A DNA stretch of 39,647 bases from an uncultured Bacilli bacterium (GCA_944331865.1 CALVIZ010000008.1:1-39647); one strand, 5' to 3'. Shown: positions 23,102-31,550, counted from the stretch's first letter. Notes: a model not told the origin generated them from the sequence alone. Numbers and translations: made by a program.

Positions 23102-23148
23102 ATTATAAAGATTAATTTTTATTATGCAAGTAATTCGACAAAACTAGA
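23102..23148 (-). promoter_or_regulatory. toxin promoter with shared upstream block
   Basis: Minus strand: TTGCAT (23129-23124), 16-bp spacer, TATAAT (23107-23102). The 25 bases 23148-23124, ending at the -35 box, match 36539-36563 at 24 positions (core CTAGTTTTGTCGAATT), ahead of another promoter with the same -35 and spacing. Confidence 0.65.
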
Positions 23149-23217
23149 TAAAAATATACATAAAAAATAATTTGTGTTATTATAAATAAGTAATAATAAA
23201 AAGAAAAGGGAGAAGAT

Positions 23218-24063
23218 ATGTCAAATAAAAAGATAGCAATTTTAACAGATATACATGGGAATTTACTTCTATTAAATGCAGTATTAGAAGAATTAAAGAA
23301 AGAAAATATAGATGATTACATATTTTGTGGTGATAGTATTACAGATGGTTTTGATAATGAAAAGATATTAAATAAAATAAAGTCTTTAACAAGTAATGTA
23401 ATATTAGGAAATAGGGAAAAATCTATATTAGAATATGATAATAAATCATGGCAAAATAAAAAACAATGGAAATCGATGCTATATACATACAATTCATTAA
23501 GTAAAGAAAATCTAGATTATTTAAAGACATTAAATATTTACAAAATAATAACAATTAATAATGTTAAAATATGTATTTCTCATGGAAGCCCTTATAATGT
23601 TAGAGATTTAGTATGTTTTAATAGTTATGAAATATTTGACAAACTAATAGCTGATTTTAATTGTGATATATATTTATTTGGTCATACTCATAAAGAATAT
23701 ATGACTAAATACAAAGACAAATTATTTATAAATACTGGAACATTAAGTTTGCCAACAAATAATAAGGCAGTATCTACTTATGGCATACTTACAATTGATG
23801 AAAAAGATATAAAATATACATTAAAAGAATATAAATATGATTTTAAAAAAATAAAAGAATATTATTGTAATAGTGATTACCACAAAATATGTAATGAATG
23901 GTGCAATTTAATATTATATACATTAAAATATGGAATTGATTATAGTAATATATTTATTGAATTTTTAAATAAATATTGTAATAATGATGAAGAAAAGAAA
24001 AATCAACTATGGGAAGAAACATTTAAAGAATTTATGCAAAAAAACAATTTAGAAATATTATAG
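23218..24063 (+). CDS. calcineurin-like metallophosphoesterase
   Basis: 281 residues. Metal-site motifs appear in order: DIHGN (11-15), the GDSITDG block (about 39-45), GNRE (about 61-64, where GNHE/GNHD is usual), SHGSP (about 121-125) and FGHTH (about 155-159) with the INTGTLSLP segment after it. These fit the YfcE/MJ0936-like phosphodiesterase group. The last 90 residues are a charged helical tail (EETFKEFMQKNN at the end) that goes beyond the core fold and may determine substrate or partners. The Arg at the usual His position of GN-H-D/E may alter activity. GGGAGAAG precedes ATG 23218; promoter TGTTATTAT lies about 40 nt upstream. Confidence 0.88.
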   Translation: MSNKKIAILTDIHGNLLLLNAVLEELKKENIDDYIFCGDSITDGFDNEKILNKIKSLTSNVILGNREKSILEYDNKSWQNKKQWKSMLYTYNSLSKENLDYLKTLNIYKIITINNVKICISHGSPYNVRDLVCFNSYEIFDKLIADFNCDIYLFGHTHKEYMTKYKDKLFINTGTLSLPTNNKAVSTYGILTIDEKDIKYTLKEYKYDFKKIKEYYCNSDYHKICNEWCNLILYTLKYGIDYSNIFIEFLNKYCNNDEEKKNQLWEETFKEFMQKNNLEIL

Positions 24064-24177
24064 TAACCAAATAAAAAAAGATACATAATGCCAAATTTTT
24101 AAAAAGTTGCAAATTCTAATATATTTATAATGGCTAGTCTAAAAAAATCTCAATATATTATATTGGGAGGTGAAAAA

Positions 24178-25038
24178 ATGAACAATGATACATTAGAACT
24201 AAAGGTATCTAACACATTTACATTAGCCAATAATAATGAAGCCGATATTAATCTTAATTTATCATTACCACCAATATCAACAACAGGTAGTGTAAGTGGT
24301 ACAATTTATGATACAACACTATTAACTGGCCAAGTAGTAGCTGGAGCAACAGTAAAAGTATTTAAAGATGGTACACCATACGCTCATACAGTATCTGCAA
24401 CAGATGGTACATATACAATTAGTGATTTACCAATGGGTATTTATACAATTGCTGCCGTAAAAGATGGTAATTATTTATCGGCAGATGTACCATTAACAAT
24501 ATCTAGTATATTGCCGGTGAAAATAAATTTAGCATTAATAAACAATGATGCATCCACAATGAATGTAATATATGGTATATTAAGTGACAAAACAACAGGT
24601 TTACCAATAGATAATGTAAAAATATCTTTATATAGTGTAGTAGGAGAACTTAAAACATTTGTAGCAAGCACAACATCTATCGCCGATGGGGAATATGTAT
24701 TAGATCAAGTAGCTGATGGCAATTATGAAATAACTTTTGATAAAGCAGGATATCAAACATCAACAGTTAATAACATAACTCTATCTGGTGGTACAATATT
24801 TAATGCTACAACTACTTTAACAAGTATAGTTGGTAATATTAATAGCACCGTATCGGGAATTATTAAAACAGATTTAGGCGTCATAGTAGCAAATGCCTTT
24901 GTAGGCTTATATAAAATAGTTGATGGGGTAGAAACATTAGTAGCAATAACTTATACAAATGCTGAAGGAAAATATATGTTTGGAAATGTTTTAGAAGGCG
25001 AATACCTAGTTAAAGCAAAGTTGTCAGAGACACTTTAG
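24178..25038 (+). CDS. carboxypeptidase-regulatory-like repeat protein, reading frame broken at the end
   Basis: 286 residues from ATG 24178 (GGGAGGTG just upstream; an in-frame ATG at 24130 lies before that site). After an N-terminal NNDTLELKVSNTFTLANNNE segment come three beta-sandwich repeats of the carboxypeptidase-regulatory/CnaB-like type, each beginning with a G-x-I strand and holding a DGTYTI / DGEYVL / EGKYMF turn then GIYTIAAVKDGNY / GNYEITFDKAGY / GEYLVKAKL. There is no signal peptide, anchor or LPXTG, so location is unclear. It ends at a TAG, but the -1 frame continues from 25020 with DTLEYKI..FILANEDEANINI, a near copy of the N-terminal segment, showing a frameshift. Confidence 0.7.
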   Translation: MNNDTLELKVSNTFTLANNNEADINLNLSLPPISTTGSVSGTIYDTTLLTGQVVAGATVKVFKDGTPYAHTVSATDGTYTISDLPMGIYTIAAVKDGNYLSADVPLTISSILPVKINLALINNDASTMNVIYGILSDKTTGLPIDNVKISLYSVVGELKTFVASTTSIADGEYVLDQVADGNYEITFDKAGYQTSTVNNITLSGGTIFNATTTLTSIVGNINSTVSGIIKTDLGVIVANAFVGLYKIVDGVETLVAITYTNAEGKYMFGNVLEGEYLVKAKLSETL

Positions 25039-25268
25039 AATATAAAATATTAAAAGGAAGAAGTCAAAAATTTATATTAGCAAATGAAGATGAAGCTAAT
25101 ATCAACATAATTTTATATACAATATGTCCTAATATATGTATATGTAAAAAAATTTTGAAGTGTTCTTTTGATAATTTTTATTTAATAATTTATAAAATCA
25201 ACAATTATCATTTAGTAATATATAAAACGAACTCCAAAAAAATTATAAAACTTATAAAGTGTTCATAA
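25020..25268 (+). pseudogene. out-of-frame continuation of the repeat protein
   Basis: From 25020 the -1 frame reads VVRDTLEYKILKGRSQKFIL and then ANEDEANINIILY, clearly homologous to residues 3-27 of the main protein, so it was once joined. The remaining residues to the TAA at 25266-25268 (Cys/Lys/Ile-rich) look less like coding sequence. No slippery heptamer is seen at the joint. Confidence 0.5.
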
Positions 25269-25285
25269 CTAATGGGCACTTTTTA
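25256..25285 (+). terminator. terminator of the repeat-protein transcript
   Basis: AAGTGTTCAT (25257-25266) pairs with ATGGGCACTT (25272-25281, two G-U pairs), followed by Ts to 25284. Confidence 0.75.
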
Positions 25286-25311
25286 AAATTCTTTAAAAAG
25301 TATATTTTTTT

Positions 25312-25320
25312 TGTTAAAAT
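25312..25320 (+). promoter_or_regulatory. extended -10 promoter directly before ATG 25327
   Basis: TGTTAAAAT ends six bases before the start codon, so transcription would begin at or next to the A of ATG: a leaderless message if this promoter is the one used. Confidence 0.55.
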
Positions 25321-25326
25321 AATATT

Positions 25327-25551
25327 ATGGATGAATTAAAGAAATATGGAAAAAATATTTTAATAAACGATTATGAAAAAAGTATATTATTAAAATATAA
25401 TATAAATGTTTTAGAATGCAATTCTATAGATGAAGTATTATTACTTATAGATAGAATAATAGATGATTTAGAAGATGAAGAATATGATGAACTTGATTAT
25501 ATAGCTAGCGTTATAGCAGAAAGAAAATATTATATGGAGACTAACAAATGA
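25327..25551 (+). CDS. hypothetical acidic 74-residue protein
   Basis: I do not recognise it. 74 residues, basic at the N-terminus (MDELKKYGKNI), with an acidic middle (IDDLEDEEYDELDY) and helical prediction throughout; no membrane segment or metal motif. Its stop overlaps the start of the tag gene (ATGA), so the two are translated together and it may serve the same repair function or simply ride along. No Shine-Dalgarno is present and the only promoter lies six bases from the start codon, suggesting a leaderless mRNA. Confidence 0.7.
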   Translation: MDELKKYGKNILINDYEKSILLKYNINVLECNSIDEVLLLIDRIIDDLEDEEYDELDYIASVIAERKYYMETNK

Positions 25552-26096
25552 ATAGATGTTTTTGGGTAAATGAAAAAAATCCTTTATATATAAAATATCA
25601 TGATGAAGAATGGGGAGAGGAAACACATGATGATAACTTATTATTTGAACTATTAATATTAGAAATCTTCCAAGCGGGTTTATCATGGGAAACAATCCTT
25701 AATAAACGAGATAATTTTAAAATAGCATTTGATAATTTTGATATCAACAAGATAATTAAGTATGATAATAATAAGATAAATGAATTAATGCAAAATAAAG
25801 GAATAATAAGAAACAAAAGAAAAATAAATGCAGTAATAAATAATGCAAAAATATTTTTAGAAATAAAAAAAGAATATCAAAGTTTTAATAATTATATATG
25901 GTGCTTTACTGATAATAAAGTATTATACATAGATAGTTCAGTAACTAAAAATGAACTATCGGATAAAATAAGCAAAGATTTAAAACAAAGAGGATTGAAG
26001 TTTATTGGCACAACGATAATATATTCTTATTTACAAGCCATAGGTATAATTAATAGTCATGATAAAACTTGTTTTAAACATAAAAATCTTTTATAA
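25548..26096 (+). CDS. tag: DNA-3-methyladenine glycosylase I
   Basis: 182 residues. RCFW at the start, YHDEEWG (16-22) and the E-x-FQAGLSW motif (about 38-46, with the catalytic-site Glu) are diagnostic of Tag. The zinc-site residues are present: Cys4, His17 and the C-terminal H-DKTC. The helix-hairpin-helix-like middle is shorter than in E. coli. It removes 3-methyladenine from alkylated DNA, starting base excision repair. ATG overlaps the preceding stop. Tex begins 17 nt downstream, so the transcript probably continues. Confidence 0.93.
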   Translation: MNRCFWVNEKNPLYIKYHDEEWGEETHDDNLLFELLILEIFQAGLSWETILNKRDNFKIAFDNFDINKIIKYDNNKINELMQNKGIIRNKRKINAVINNAKIFLEIKKEYQSFNNYIWCFTDNKVLYIDSSVTKNELSDKISKDLKQRGLKFIGTTIIYSYLQAIGIINSHDKTCFKHKNLL

Positions 26097-26113
26097 TTAG
26101 ATAGAGGTATATA

Positions 26114-28255
26114 ATGAATGAAGAAGTAATAAAAAAAGTAAGTAATAAAATAAATATAAAAGACAAGCAAATAAAAGCAGTAATAAATTTATTAAGTGAA
26201 GGAGCAACTATACCATTTATAGCTCGATATAGAAAAGAAGCAACAGGAAATTTAAATGAAGAAGAGTTAAGATTAATTGAAACAGAGTACAATTATATTT
26301 TAAATTTAGAACAAAGAAAAGAAGATGTCAAAAGACTAATTGATGAAAAGGGCATGCTTACAGAAGAATTAGTAAAAGCAATAAATGAATGTCAAAAGTT
26401 AAGTGAAGTAGAAGACATATATGCTCCCTTCAAAGAAAAGAGAAAAACTAAGGGAACTGAAGCAATTAAAATGGGTTTAGAACCTTTAGCTAAAATAATA
26501 ATGACACTACCAAACAAACCTCGTGAAGAAATAGCCAAGGATTTTTTAAATGACCAAGTAAAAACAATTGATGAAGCGATGATTAATGCTGGATATATAA
26601 TAGCGGATTGGATTAGTGATAAGCCTAAATATCGTAAATACATAAGAAATTATTATTGGTACAATGGTAAGGTATCAACCAAAATAAAGAAAAACGCAGA
26701 AGATCCAAACAAAGTATATGAAATTTATTATGATTTTGAACAAAAAATAACTTATATGAAGCCTCATCAAACACTAGCAATAAACCGGGCAGTAAAAGAA
26801 AAAATAATAACATATAGTTTAAAAGTAGAAGATAAAAAAATATTAGAATATTTAAAAGAAAACATTATTGGTAACAAAAAAAGTCCATTAATTAAAGATA
26901 TGGAAAGTTATATAACAGATGCATGGAAAAGGCTATTAGAACCAAGTTTAGAAAGGGATATTAAAGCCGAATTATATGATTTAGCTAGTGAATTTGGGAT
27001 TGAAGAATTTGGCAACAATTTAGAAAATTTATTATTAACACCTCCAATAAAAGGAAGTGTAGTAATGGGATTTGACCCAGCTTTTAGGACAGGTTGCAAA
27101 CTTGCAATACTATCTCCGACTGGAGAAGTTCTAGAAATCGGAGTAATATATCCTCATGAACCAAAAAAAGAAACTGAGCAAGCAGAAAAGACAATGTTAG
27201 AATTAATAAATAAGTATGATGTTAAAATAATAGCAATAGGTAATGGAACAGCATCAAGAGAAAGTGAAGCATTTGTTGCAAATTTAATTAAGAAAAACAA
27301 GTTAGAAGTAAAATTTGTTATGGTAAGTGAAGCAGGAGCAAGTGTCTATTCAGCATCAAACTTAGCCAAAAAAGAATTTCCTGATTATTCAGTAGAACAA
27401 AGAAGTGCTGTAAGTATTGGAAGAAGATTACAAGACACTTTATCAGAAATAGTTAAAATTGATCCTAAAAGTATTGGGGTAGGACTATATCAACATGATT
27501 TAAAACAAAAAGAACTAGATGAAGAACTAAGTTTTATAGTAAGTAAAGTAGTAAATAAAGTAGGAGTAAACTTAAATAATGCTAGTGAAAGCATATTAAA
27601 TTACATATCAGGTTTAAATAAAAACATTATTAAAAAAATACTTGATTATCGAAAGACAAAAGGCCAAATAAAGTCTAGAAAAGAGCTAGAAAAAATAGAA
27701 AATAACGCTAAGGCATTTGAACAATCGGCAGGTTTTTTAAGAATATTTGATGGCGATAATCCTTTAGATAAGACGAATATTCACCCAGAAGATTATGAAA
27801 TTGTAACAAAAATACTTAATGATTACAACATTAATGTAGCAAATGTTGGTACGGATTATATGAAAAAAGCAATAACTAGTTTAAGTGATAAAGAAATATT
27901 AGAAAAGTATAACATATCAGAAGAAAAATGGATATTAATAAAAGATAATTTAGTAAATGGAGTAATAGATCCCCGGGATGAAATAAAGCAAATGACTTTA
28001 CGTAGTGATATATTATCAATAGATGATTTACAAATAGGGATGTCTTTAGAAGGAACAGTTAGAAATGTAACATCTTTTGGAGCATTTATTGATATAGGAT
28101 TACATGATGATGCTTTAGTACACATATCAAAAATGAGTAAAAGTTTTATAAAACATCCTAATGAAGTTTTAAAAGTTGGGGATATTATAAATGTATATAT
28201 AAGTGAAATAGATAAAGATAAAGGAAGAGTAAATTTATCTTTAATTAAGGAGTAA
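26114..28255 (+). CDS. tex: Tex-family RNA-binding transcription accessory protein
   Basis: 713 residues, the usual Tex length. The N-terminal helical region carries EGATIPFIARYRKEATGNLNEE (about 29-50) in the family's most conserved block. The YqgF-like RNase H fold domain begins VVMGFDPAFRTGCKLAI (about 315-331). Two helix-hairpin-helix motifs follow (SESILNYISGLNKNIIKKI, about 495-513). The C-terminal S1 domain reads GMSLEGTVRNVTSFGAFIDIG (about 642-662) then VHISKMS. Tex binds nucleic acid and RNA polymerase and affects transcription and stress tolerance. RBS is GAGGTATATA. The next gene starts three bases after its stop. Confidence 0.95.
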   Translation: MNEEVIKKVSNKINIKDKQIKAVINLLSEGATIPFIARYRKEATGNLNEEELRLIETEYNYILNLEQRKEDVKRLIDEKGMLTEELVKAINECQKLSEVEDIYAPFKEKRKTKGTEAIKMGLEPLAKIIMTLPNKPREEIAKDFLNDQVKTIDEAMINAGYIIADWISDKPKYRKYIRNYYWYNGKVSTKIKKNAEDPNKVYEIYYDFEQKITYMKPHQTLAINRAVKEKIITYSLKVEDKKILEYLKENIIGNKKSPLIKDMESYITDAWKRLLEPSLERDIKAELYDLASEFGIEEFGNNLENLLLTPPIKGSVVMGFDPAFRTGCKLAILSPTGEVLEIGVIYPHEPKKETEQAEKTMLELINKYDVKIIAIGNGTASRESEAFVANLIKKNKLEVKFVMVSEAGASVYSASNLAKKEFPDYSVEQRSAVSIGRRLQDTLSEIVKIDPKSIGVGLYQHDLKQKELDEELSFIVSKVVNKVGVNLNNASESILNYISGLNKNIIKKILDYRKTKGQIKSRKELEKIENNAKAFEQSAGFLRIFDGDNPLDKTNIHPEDYEIVTKILNDYNINVANVGTDYMKKAITSLSDKEILEKYNISEEKWILIKDNLVNGVIDPRDEIKQMTLRSDILSIDDLQIGMSLEGTVRNVTSFGAFIDIGLHDDALVHISKMSKSFIKHPNEVLKVGDIINVYISEIDKDKGRVNLSLIKE

Positions 28256-28257
28256 AT

Positions 28258-28983
28258 ATGAAATCAATTAAATTATTATTGGGATTAATAGAAATAATAA
28301 TAATATTTGCATTTATAGCGGGAGCCTTTTTATTGGGTATAAACAAGACATTTATTAATGAAAAATATGTTGAAGATTTCATGTTAGATGAAGGAATACC
28401 TATAAATAGATTTATGTATTTTGAAAGTTTATCCAACGACTTATCAGCATCATTTTTTACTCCAGTAAGTTATGAAAACTTAAATAAAGTCAAAGAAGAG
28501 TATTTAGCATCATTAGAAAAGTGTTATAACAGATATTATTATGATGAATTAAATGCTATAACTATAATTAATTATGAAATAAATAACGATAAATATTTAA
28601 GAAAAGTAACTATTGATATGGCAAATGATAATTATTGTAGTGAAGAATATAAATTAAGTGATAAATGGATATATGAATATGAAAACTTAAGTTTATATAT
28701 TAATGGTGACATAACCAAAGAAGCAATGGAAAGTTTAGTTAAAAAAGTATATGAAATAGAAAAAGTAGATGATCCAGCGATTGTTGATGAATACGAATCA
28801 GTAGTAAGTATTACTGTAAGTGCTAGTATAGATAGTGTAAGTTATAGTTTAACATTTAAAGACTTTAGTGCCAATGAACTAATTGTAATAAAAGAAAAAG
28901 GAAATGATACCCAATTTGCAGTATACAAGATGGACAATGTAATAGATTATTTGAATAGTTTAGAAAGAAAGGTAGAAAGTTAA
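28258..28983 (+). CDS. hypothetical single-span membrane protein
   Basis: I do not recognise it. 241 residues: one hydrophobic segment at about 5-28 (LLLGLIEIIIIFAFIAGAFL) with N-terminal lysines, then a soluble, acidic domain rich in Asn, Tyr and Glu that would face outwards, with alternating strand-like stretches near 180-215 (SVVSITVSASIDSVSYSLTF). No lipobox (no Cys) and no catalytic motif is visible. It lies between tex and an AI-2E family transporter with gaps of two and four bases, so it is part of that operon. Confidence 0.75.
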   Translation: MKSIKLLLGLIEIIIIFAFIAGAFLLGINKTFINEKYVEDFMLDEGIPINRFMYFESLSNDLSASFFTPVSYENLNKVKEEYLASLEKCYNRYYYDELNAITIINYEINNDKYLRKVTIDMANDNYCSEEYKLSDKWIYEYENLSLYINGDITKEAMESLVKKVYEIEKVDDPAIVDEYESVVSITVSASIDSVSYSLTFKDFSANELIVIKEKGNDTQFAVYKMDNVIDYLNSLERKVES

Positions 28984-28987
28984 AAAG

Positions 28988-30112
28988 ATGAAAACTATAA
29001 ATTTAAAAGAAATAAAGAAAATTATATTTTTAGCAATAGTATTAGTATTTGCATTCATTTATATAAAAGAAATTTGGCAATTTATAACATTTATAATTAA
29101 GATATTTATGCCATTTATAATAGGATTAGCAATTGCTTTTGTAATAAATGTTTTAATGAACACCATTGAAAAGAAATGGCTAAAAAAGTGGAATACCAAA
29201 AGCAATATAAAAAGGGTAATAAGTTTATTATTATCAATAATATTAGTAATAAGTTTTATAATATTTTTATTATTATTAATCATCCCAAATTTACAAAACA
29301 CCATAGCATTATTTGCAGATAGCATACCAATATATAGTCAAAATTTAGAAAACATTTTAAATAACTGGCAAATAGATACTAACATAGTAACAGAAATAAA
29401 TGACATATTAAACACTTTAGGGGACAATTTAGCAGAATATATTAAAAATAACAGTAATCAAGTTTTAGAAACGACATTAGGAATAGCATCCAATGTTGTA
29501 ACAGGATTTATTAATATTACCATTGGATTTGTTTTTGCAATCTATTTTTTAGCTCAAAAAGAAAGGATTGCTAGTCAATTTAGTAAATTAATGGCAGCAT
29601 ATATCCCTCAAAAAAGAATAGATAAGATAAACGAAATAGCAGCATTAGCAAACAAAATATTTTCACATTTTGTAAGTGGTCAATGTCTTGAAGCAATAAT
29701 TATTGGGATTTTATGTTTTATAGGTATGGTTTTACTAAGATTACCATATGCACCAACGATATCAGTATTAATTGGTTTTACAGCATTAATACCAGTTTTT
29801 GGCTCATTAATTGGAACTATTTTTGGAGCATTTTTAATATTTATGATAAGTCCAATTCAAGCTATAATATTTGTTATGTTTATCATAATTTTACAACAAC
29901 TTGAAGGAAACTTAATATATCCAAAAGTTGTAGGAAAATCAGTAGGGCTTCCCGGAATATGGGTTTTAGTTGCTGTAACAGTTGGAGCAAGCATAAATGG
30001 AGTTTTAGGAATGCTTTTAAGTGTGCCAATATGTTCGATTATATATAGCATAGTAGCAACCAATGTAAAATACCGTTTAGAGGAAAAAGACAATAAAAAA
30101 AGAACAAGATAA
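28988..30112 (+). CDS. AI-2E family transporter (PerM/UPF0118-like)
   Basis: 374 residues with about eight hydrophobic segments: a pair near the N-terminus (9-60), one at 72-98, then an amphipathic periplasmic-type region, and a cluster from about 165 to 350. The signature of the family appears in order: PFIIGLAIAFVINVL near 40-54, HFVSGQCLEAIIIGILCFIGM (about 227-247), the YAPTISVLIGFTALIPVFGSLIGT segment and the late LEGNLIYPKVVGKSVGLP motif. Members export autoinducer-like or other substrates, and some are Na+/H+ antiporters; the substrate is unknown here. The stop codon lies in the loop of the bidirectional terminator at 30095-30127. Confidence 0.9.
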   Translation: MKTINLKEIKKIIFLAIVLVFAFIYIKEIWQFITFIIKIFMPFIIGLAIAFVINVLMNTIEKKWLKKWNTKSNIKRVISLLLSIILVISFIIFLLLLIIPNLQNTIALFADSIPIYSQNLENILNNWQIDTNIVTEINDILNTLGDNLAEYIKNNSNQVLETTLGIASNVVTGFINITIGFVFAIYFLAQKERIASQFSKLMAAYIPQKRIDKINEIAALANKIFSHFVSGQCLEAIIIGILCFIGMVLLRLPYAPTISVLIGFTALIPVFGSLIGTIFGAFLIFMISPIQAIIFVMFIIILQQLEGNLIYPKVVGKSVGLPGIWVLVAVTVGASINGVLGMLLSVPICSIIYSIVATNVKYRLEEKDNKKRTR

Positions 30113-30127
30113 ACTTGTACTTTTTTT
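30095..30127. terminator. bidirectional intrinsic terminator
   Basis: ACAAG/CTTGT stem (with an outer G-C pair) and ATAAA loop, flanked by seven As on the left (30095-30101) and seven Ts on the right (30121-30127). It can end the plus-strand tex operon and the minus-strand RNA from 30193. Confidence 0.8.
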
Positions 30128-30193
30128 GTAAGGCAATAGAAAGTATCAATAAATAATACTTTAGTAAAAATATGAAATCAAAACGCCTTACAT
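30095..30193 (-). ncRNA. candidate small structured RNA, about 95-100 nt
   Basis: The best promoter in the window (30199-30226) fires here with no ORF behind it. The predicted RNA opens with TGTAAGGC, which pairs perfectly with GCCTTACA (30192-30185 with 30134-30127), enclosing a second 7-bp hairpin AAAGTAT/ATACTTT, and ends in the terminator with seven Us. A long closing stem, an inner hairpin and a terminator make a compact RNA. I do not recognise the family; it does not show SRP, 6S or tmRNA signatures. Confidence 0.6.
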
Positions 30194-30198
30194 CTATA

Positions 30199-30226
30199 AT
30201 TATACAACAAATTTATTATCTGTCAA
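30199..30226 (-). promoter_or_regulatory. strong minus-strand promoter
   Basis: TTGACA (30226-30221), 16-bp spacer, TATAAT (30204-30199): both hexamers are consensus. No other promoter in the window combines both. Confidence 0.75.
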
Positions 30227-30263
30227 TTTAAAAATTGCATTTTTTGAAAAAAAATATAAAATA

Positions 30264-30272
30264 TGTTAAAAT
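30264..30272 (+). promoter_or_regulatory. extended -10 promoter for sufS-sufU
   Basis: TGTTAAAAT, giving a leader of roughly 75 nt before ATG 30353. The leader has only a weak CTCT/AGAG pairing; no riboswitch that I recognise. Confidence 0.6.
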
Positions 30273-30352
30273 ATTAGCTCTGGACAAGGCCTTTGCTATA
30301 AGAGTAAAGAAAATAAGTGAATATGTTATTATAGAAAAGAAAGAAGGTAACT

Positions 30353-31549
30353 ATGAATAGAGAAGATTTTCCGATGTTAAAACAAGATATAATATATTTT
30401 GATAATGGAGCAACAAGCCTAAAACCCCAATGCGTAATAGATAAAATGACAGAATATTATGAAAAGTATAGTGCTAATGCTCATCGAGGAGACTATGATA
30501 TATCATATAAAGTAGATTTAGAATATGAAAGTGCCAGAGATGAAGTAGTTAATTTTATAAATGCCAAGAGTAAAGAAGAAGTAATATTTACAAGTGGAGC
30601 AACAGATTCTTTAAATATGCTTGTCAATGGTTTTTTTGTAAATATAGTTGAACCCGGGGATGAAATTTTAATAACATCTAGTGAACACGCATCAAACGTA
30701 TTACCGTGGTTTAAATTAGCAAGTGATTATGGTTGTATTGTAAATTTTATACCATTAGATGATTATTTACATGTAACACTTGATAATGTAAAAAAATCAA
30801 TTACTCCCAAAACAAAAATCATAGCATTGGCACAAACAACTAATGTAATTGGAGATATAAGACCAATTAAAGAAATAGCAAAATTAGCTCATGAAAACAA
30901 TATATTTTTAGTAATAGATGCAGCCCAAAGTGCTCCACATTTAAAAATAGATGTTCAAGCATTAGATGTTGATTTCCTAGCTTTTTCAGCCCACAAAATG
31001 TTAGGTCCAACGGGGGTAGGAGTACTATATGGTAAAAAAGAACTATTAGAATCACTAATTCCTATTAATTTAGGTGGAGGAATGAACGAATCATTTGACA
31101 ATCCAAATGAAGTATATTTAAAGGATTTACCAACTCGACTTGAAGCTGGAACTCCAAACATTGCTGGTGTAATAGGTTTTGGTGAAGCAATAAGATACTT
31201 AAATAAAATAGGCATGGATAAAATTGCTGAAAGAGAAAGAAAACTACGAGAATATTTAGTAGAAAGACTAGTAAAAATACCCCACATTGATATTATTAAT
31301 TTAGAATCTGAAAGTGGGATAGTTACATTTAATGTTGAAGGAGTATTTGCTCAAGATGTTGCATACTATTTAAACAAATACAATATATGTGTTAGAGCTG
31401 GTAATCATTGTGCCAAACTTACCAAGAATATAACAGGAGTAAACAATACCTTAAGAATAAGTTTATATTTTTATAATACAGAAAAAGAAATAGATGAATT
31501 AGTAGAATTATTAAAAGATATAAATAAATTGAAAGATGAGATGATTTAA
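30353..31549 (+). CDS. sufS: SufS-type cysteine desulfurase
   Basis: 398 residues. The N-terminus FPMLKQDIIYFDNGATSLKP is that of class II (SufS/CsdA) desulfurases. The cofactor lysine is in AFSAHKMLGPTGVG (about residue 220) and the active-site cysteine is in RAGNHCAKL (about 353). The short loop around that Cys also fits type II. It takes sulfur from cysteine to alanine for Fe-S cluster building and passes it to SufU, whose gene follows by one base. sufB, sufC and sufD are not beside it here. GAAGGTAACT precedes ATG. Confidence 0.95.
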   Translation: MNREDFPMLKQDIIYFDNGATSLKPQCVIDKMTEYYEKYSANAHRGDYDISYKVDLEYESARDEVVNFINAKSKEEVIFTSGATDSLNMLVNGFFVNIVEPGDEILITSSEHASNVLPWFKLASDYGCIVNFIPLDDYLHVTLDNVKKSITPKTKIIALAQTTNVIGDIRPIKEIAKLAHENNIFLVIDAAQSAPHLKIDVQALDVDFLAFSAHKMLGPTGVGVLYGKKELLESLIPINLGGGMNESFDNPNEVYLKDLPTRLEAGTPNIAGVIGFGEAIRYLNKIGMDKIAERERKLREYLVERLVKIPHIDIINLESESGIVTFNVEGVFAQDVAYYLNKYNICVRAGNHCAKLTKNITGVNNTLRISLYFYNTEKEIDELVELLKDINKLKDEMI

Positions 31550-31550
31550 T

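Noticed and set aside
24130-24177. Earlier start for the repeat protein
   Set aside because: The Shine-Dalgarno GGGAGGTG is inside that extension and fits ATG 24178.
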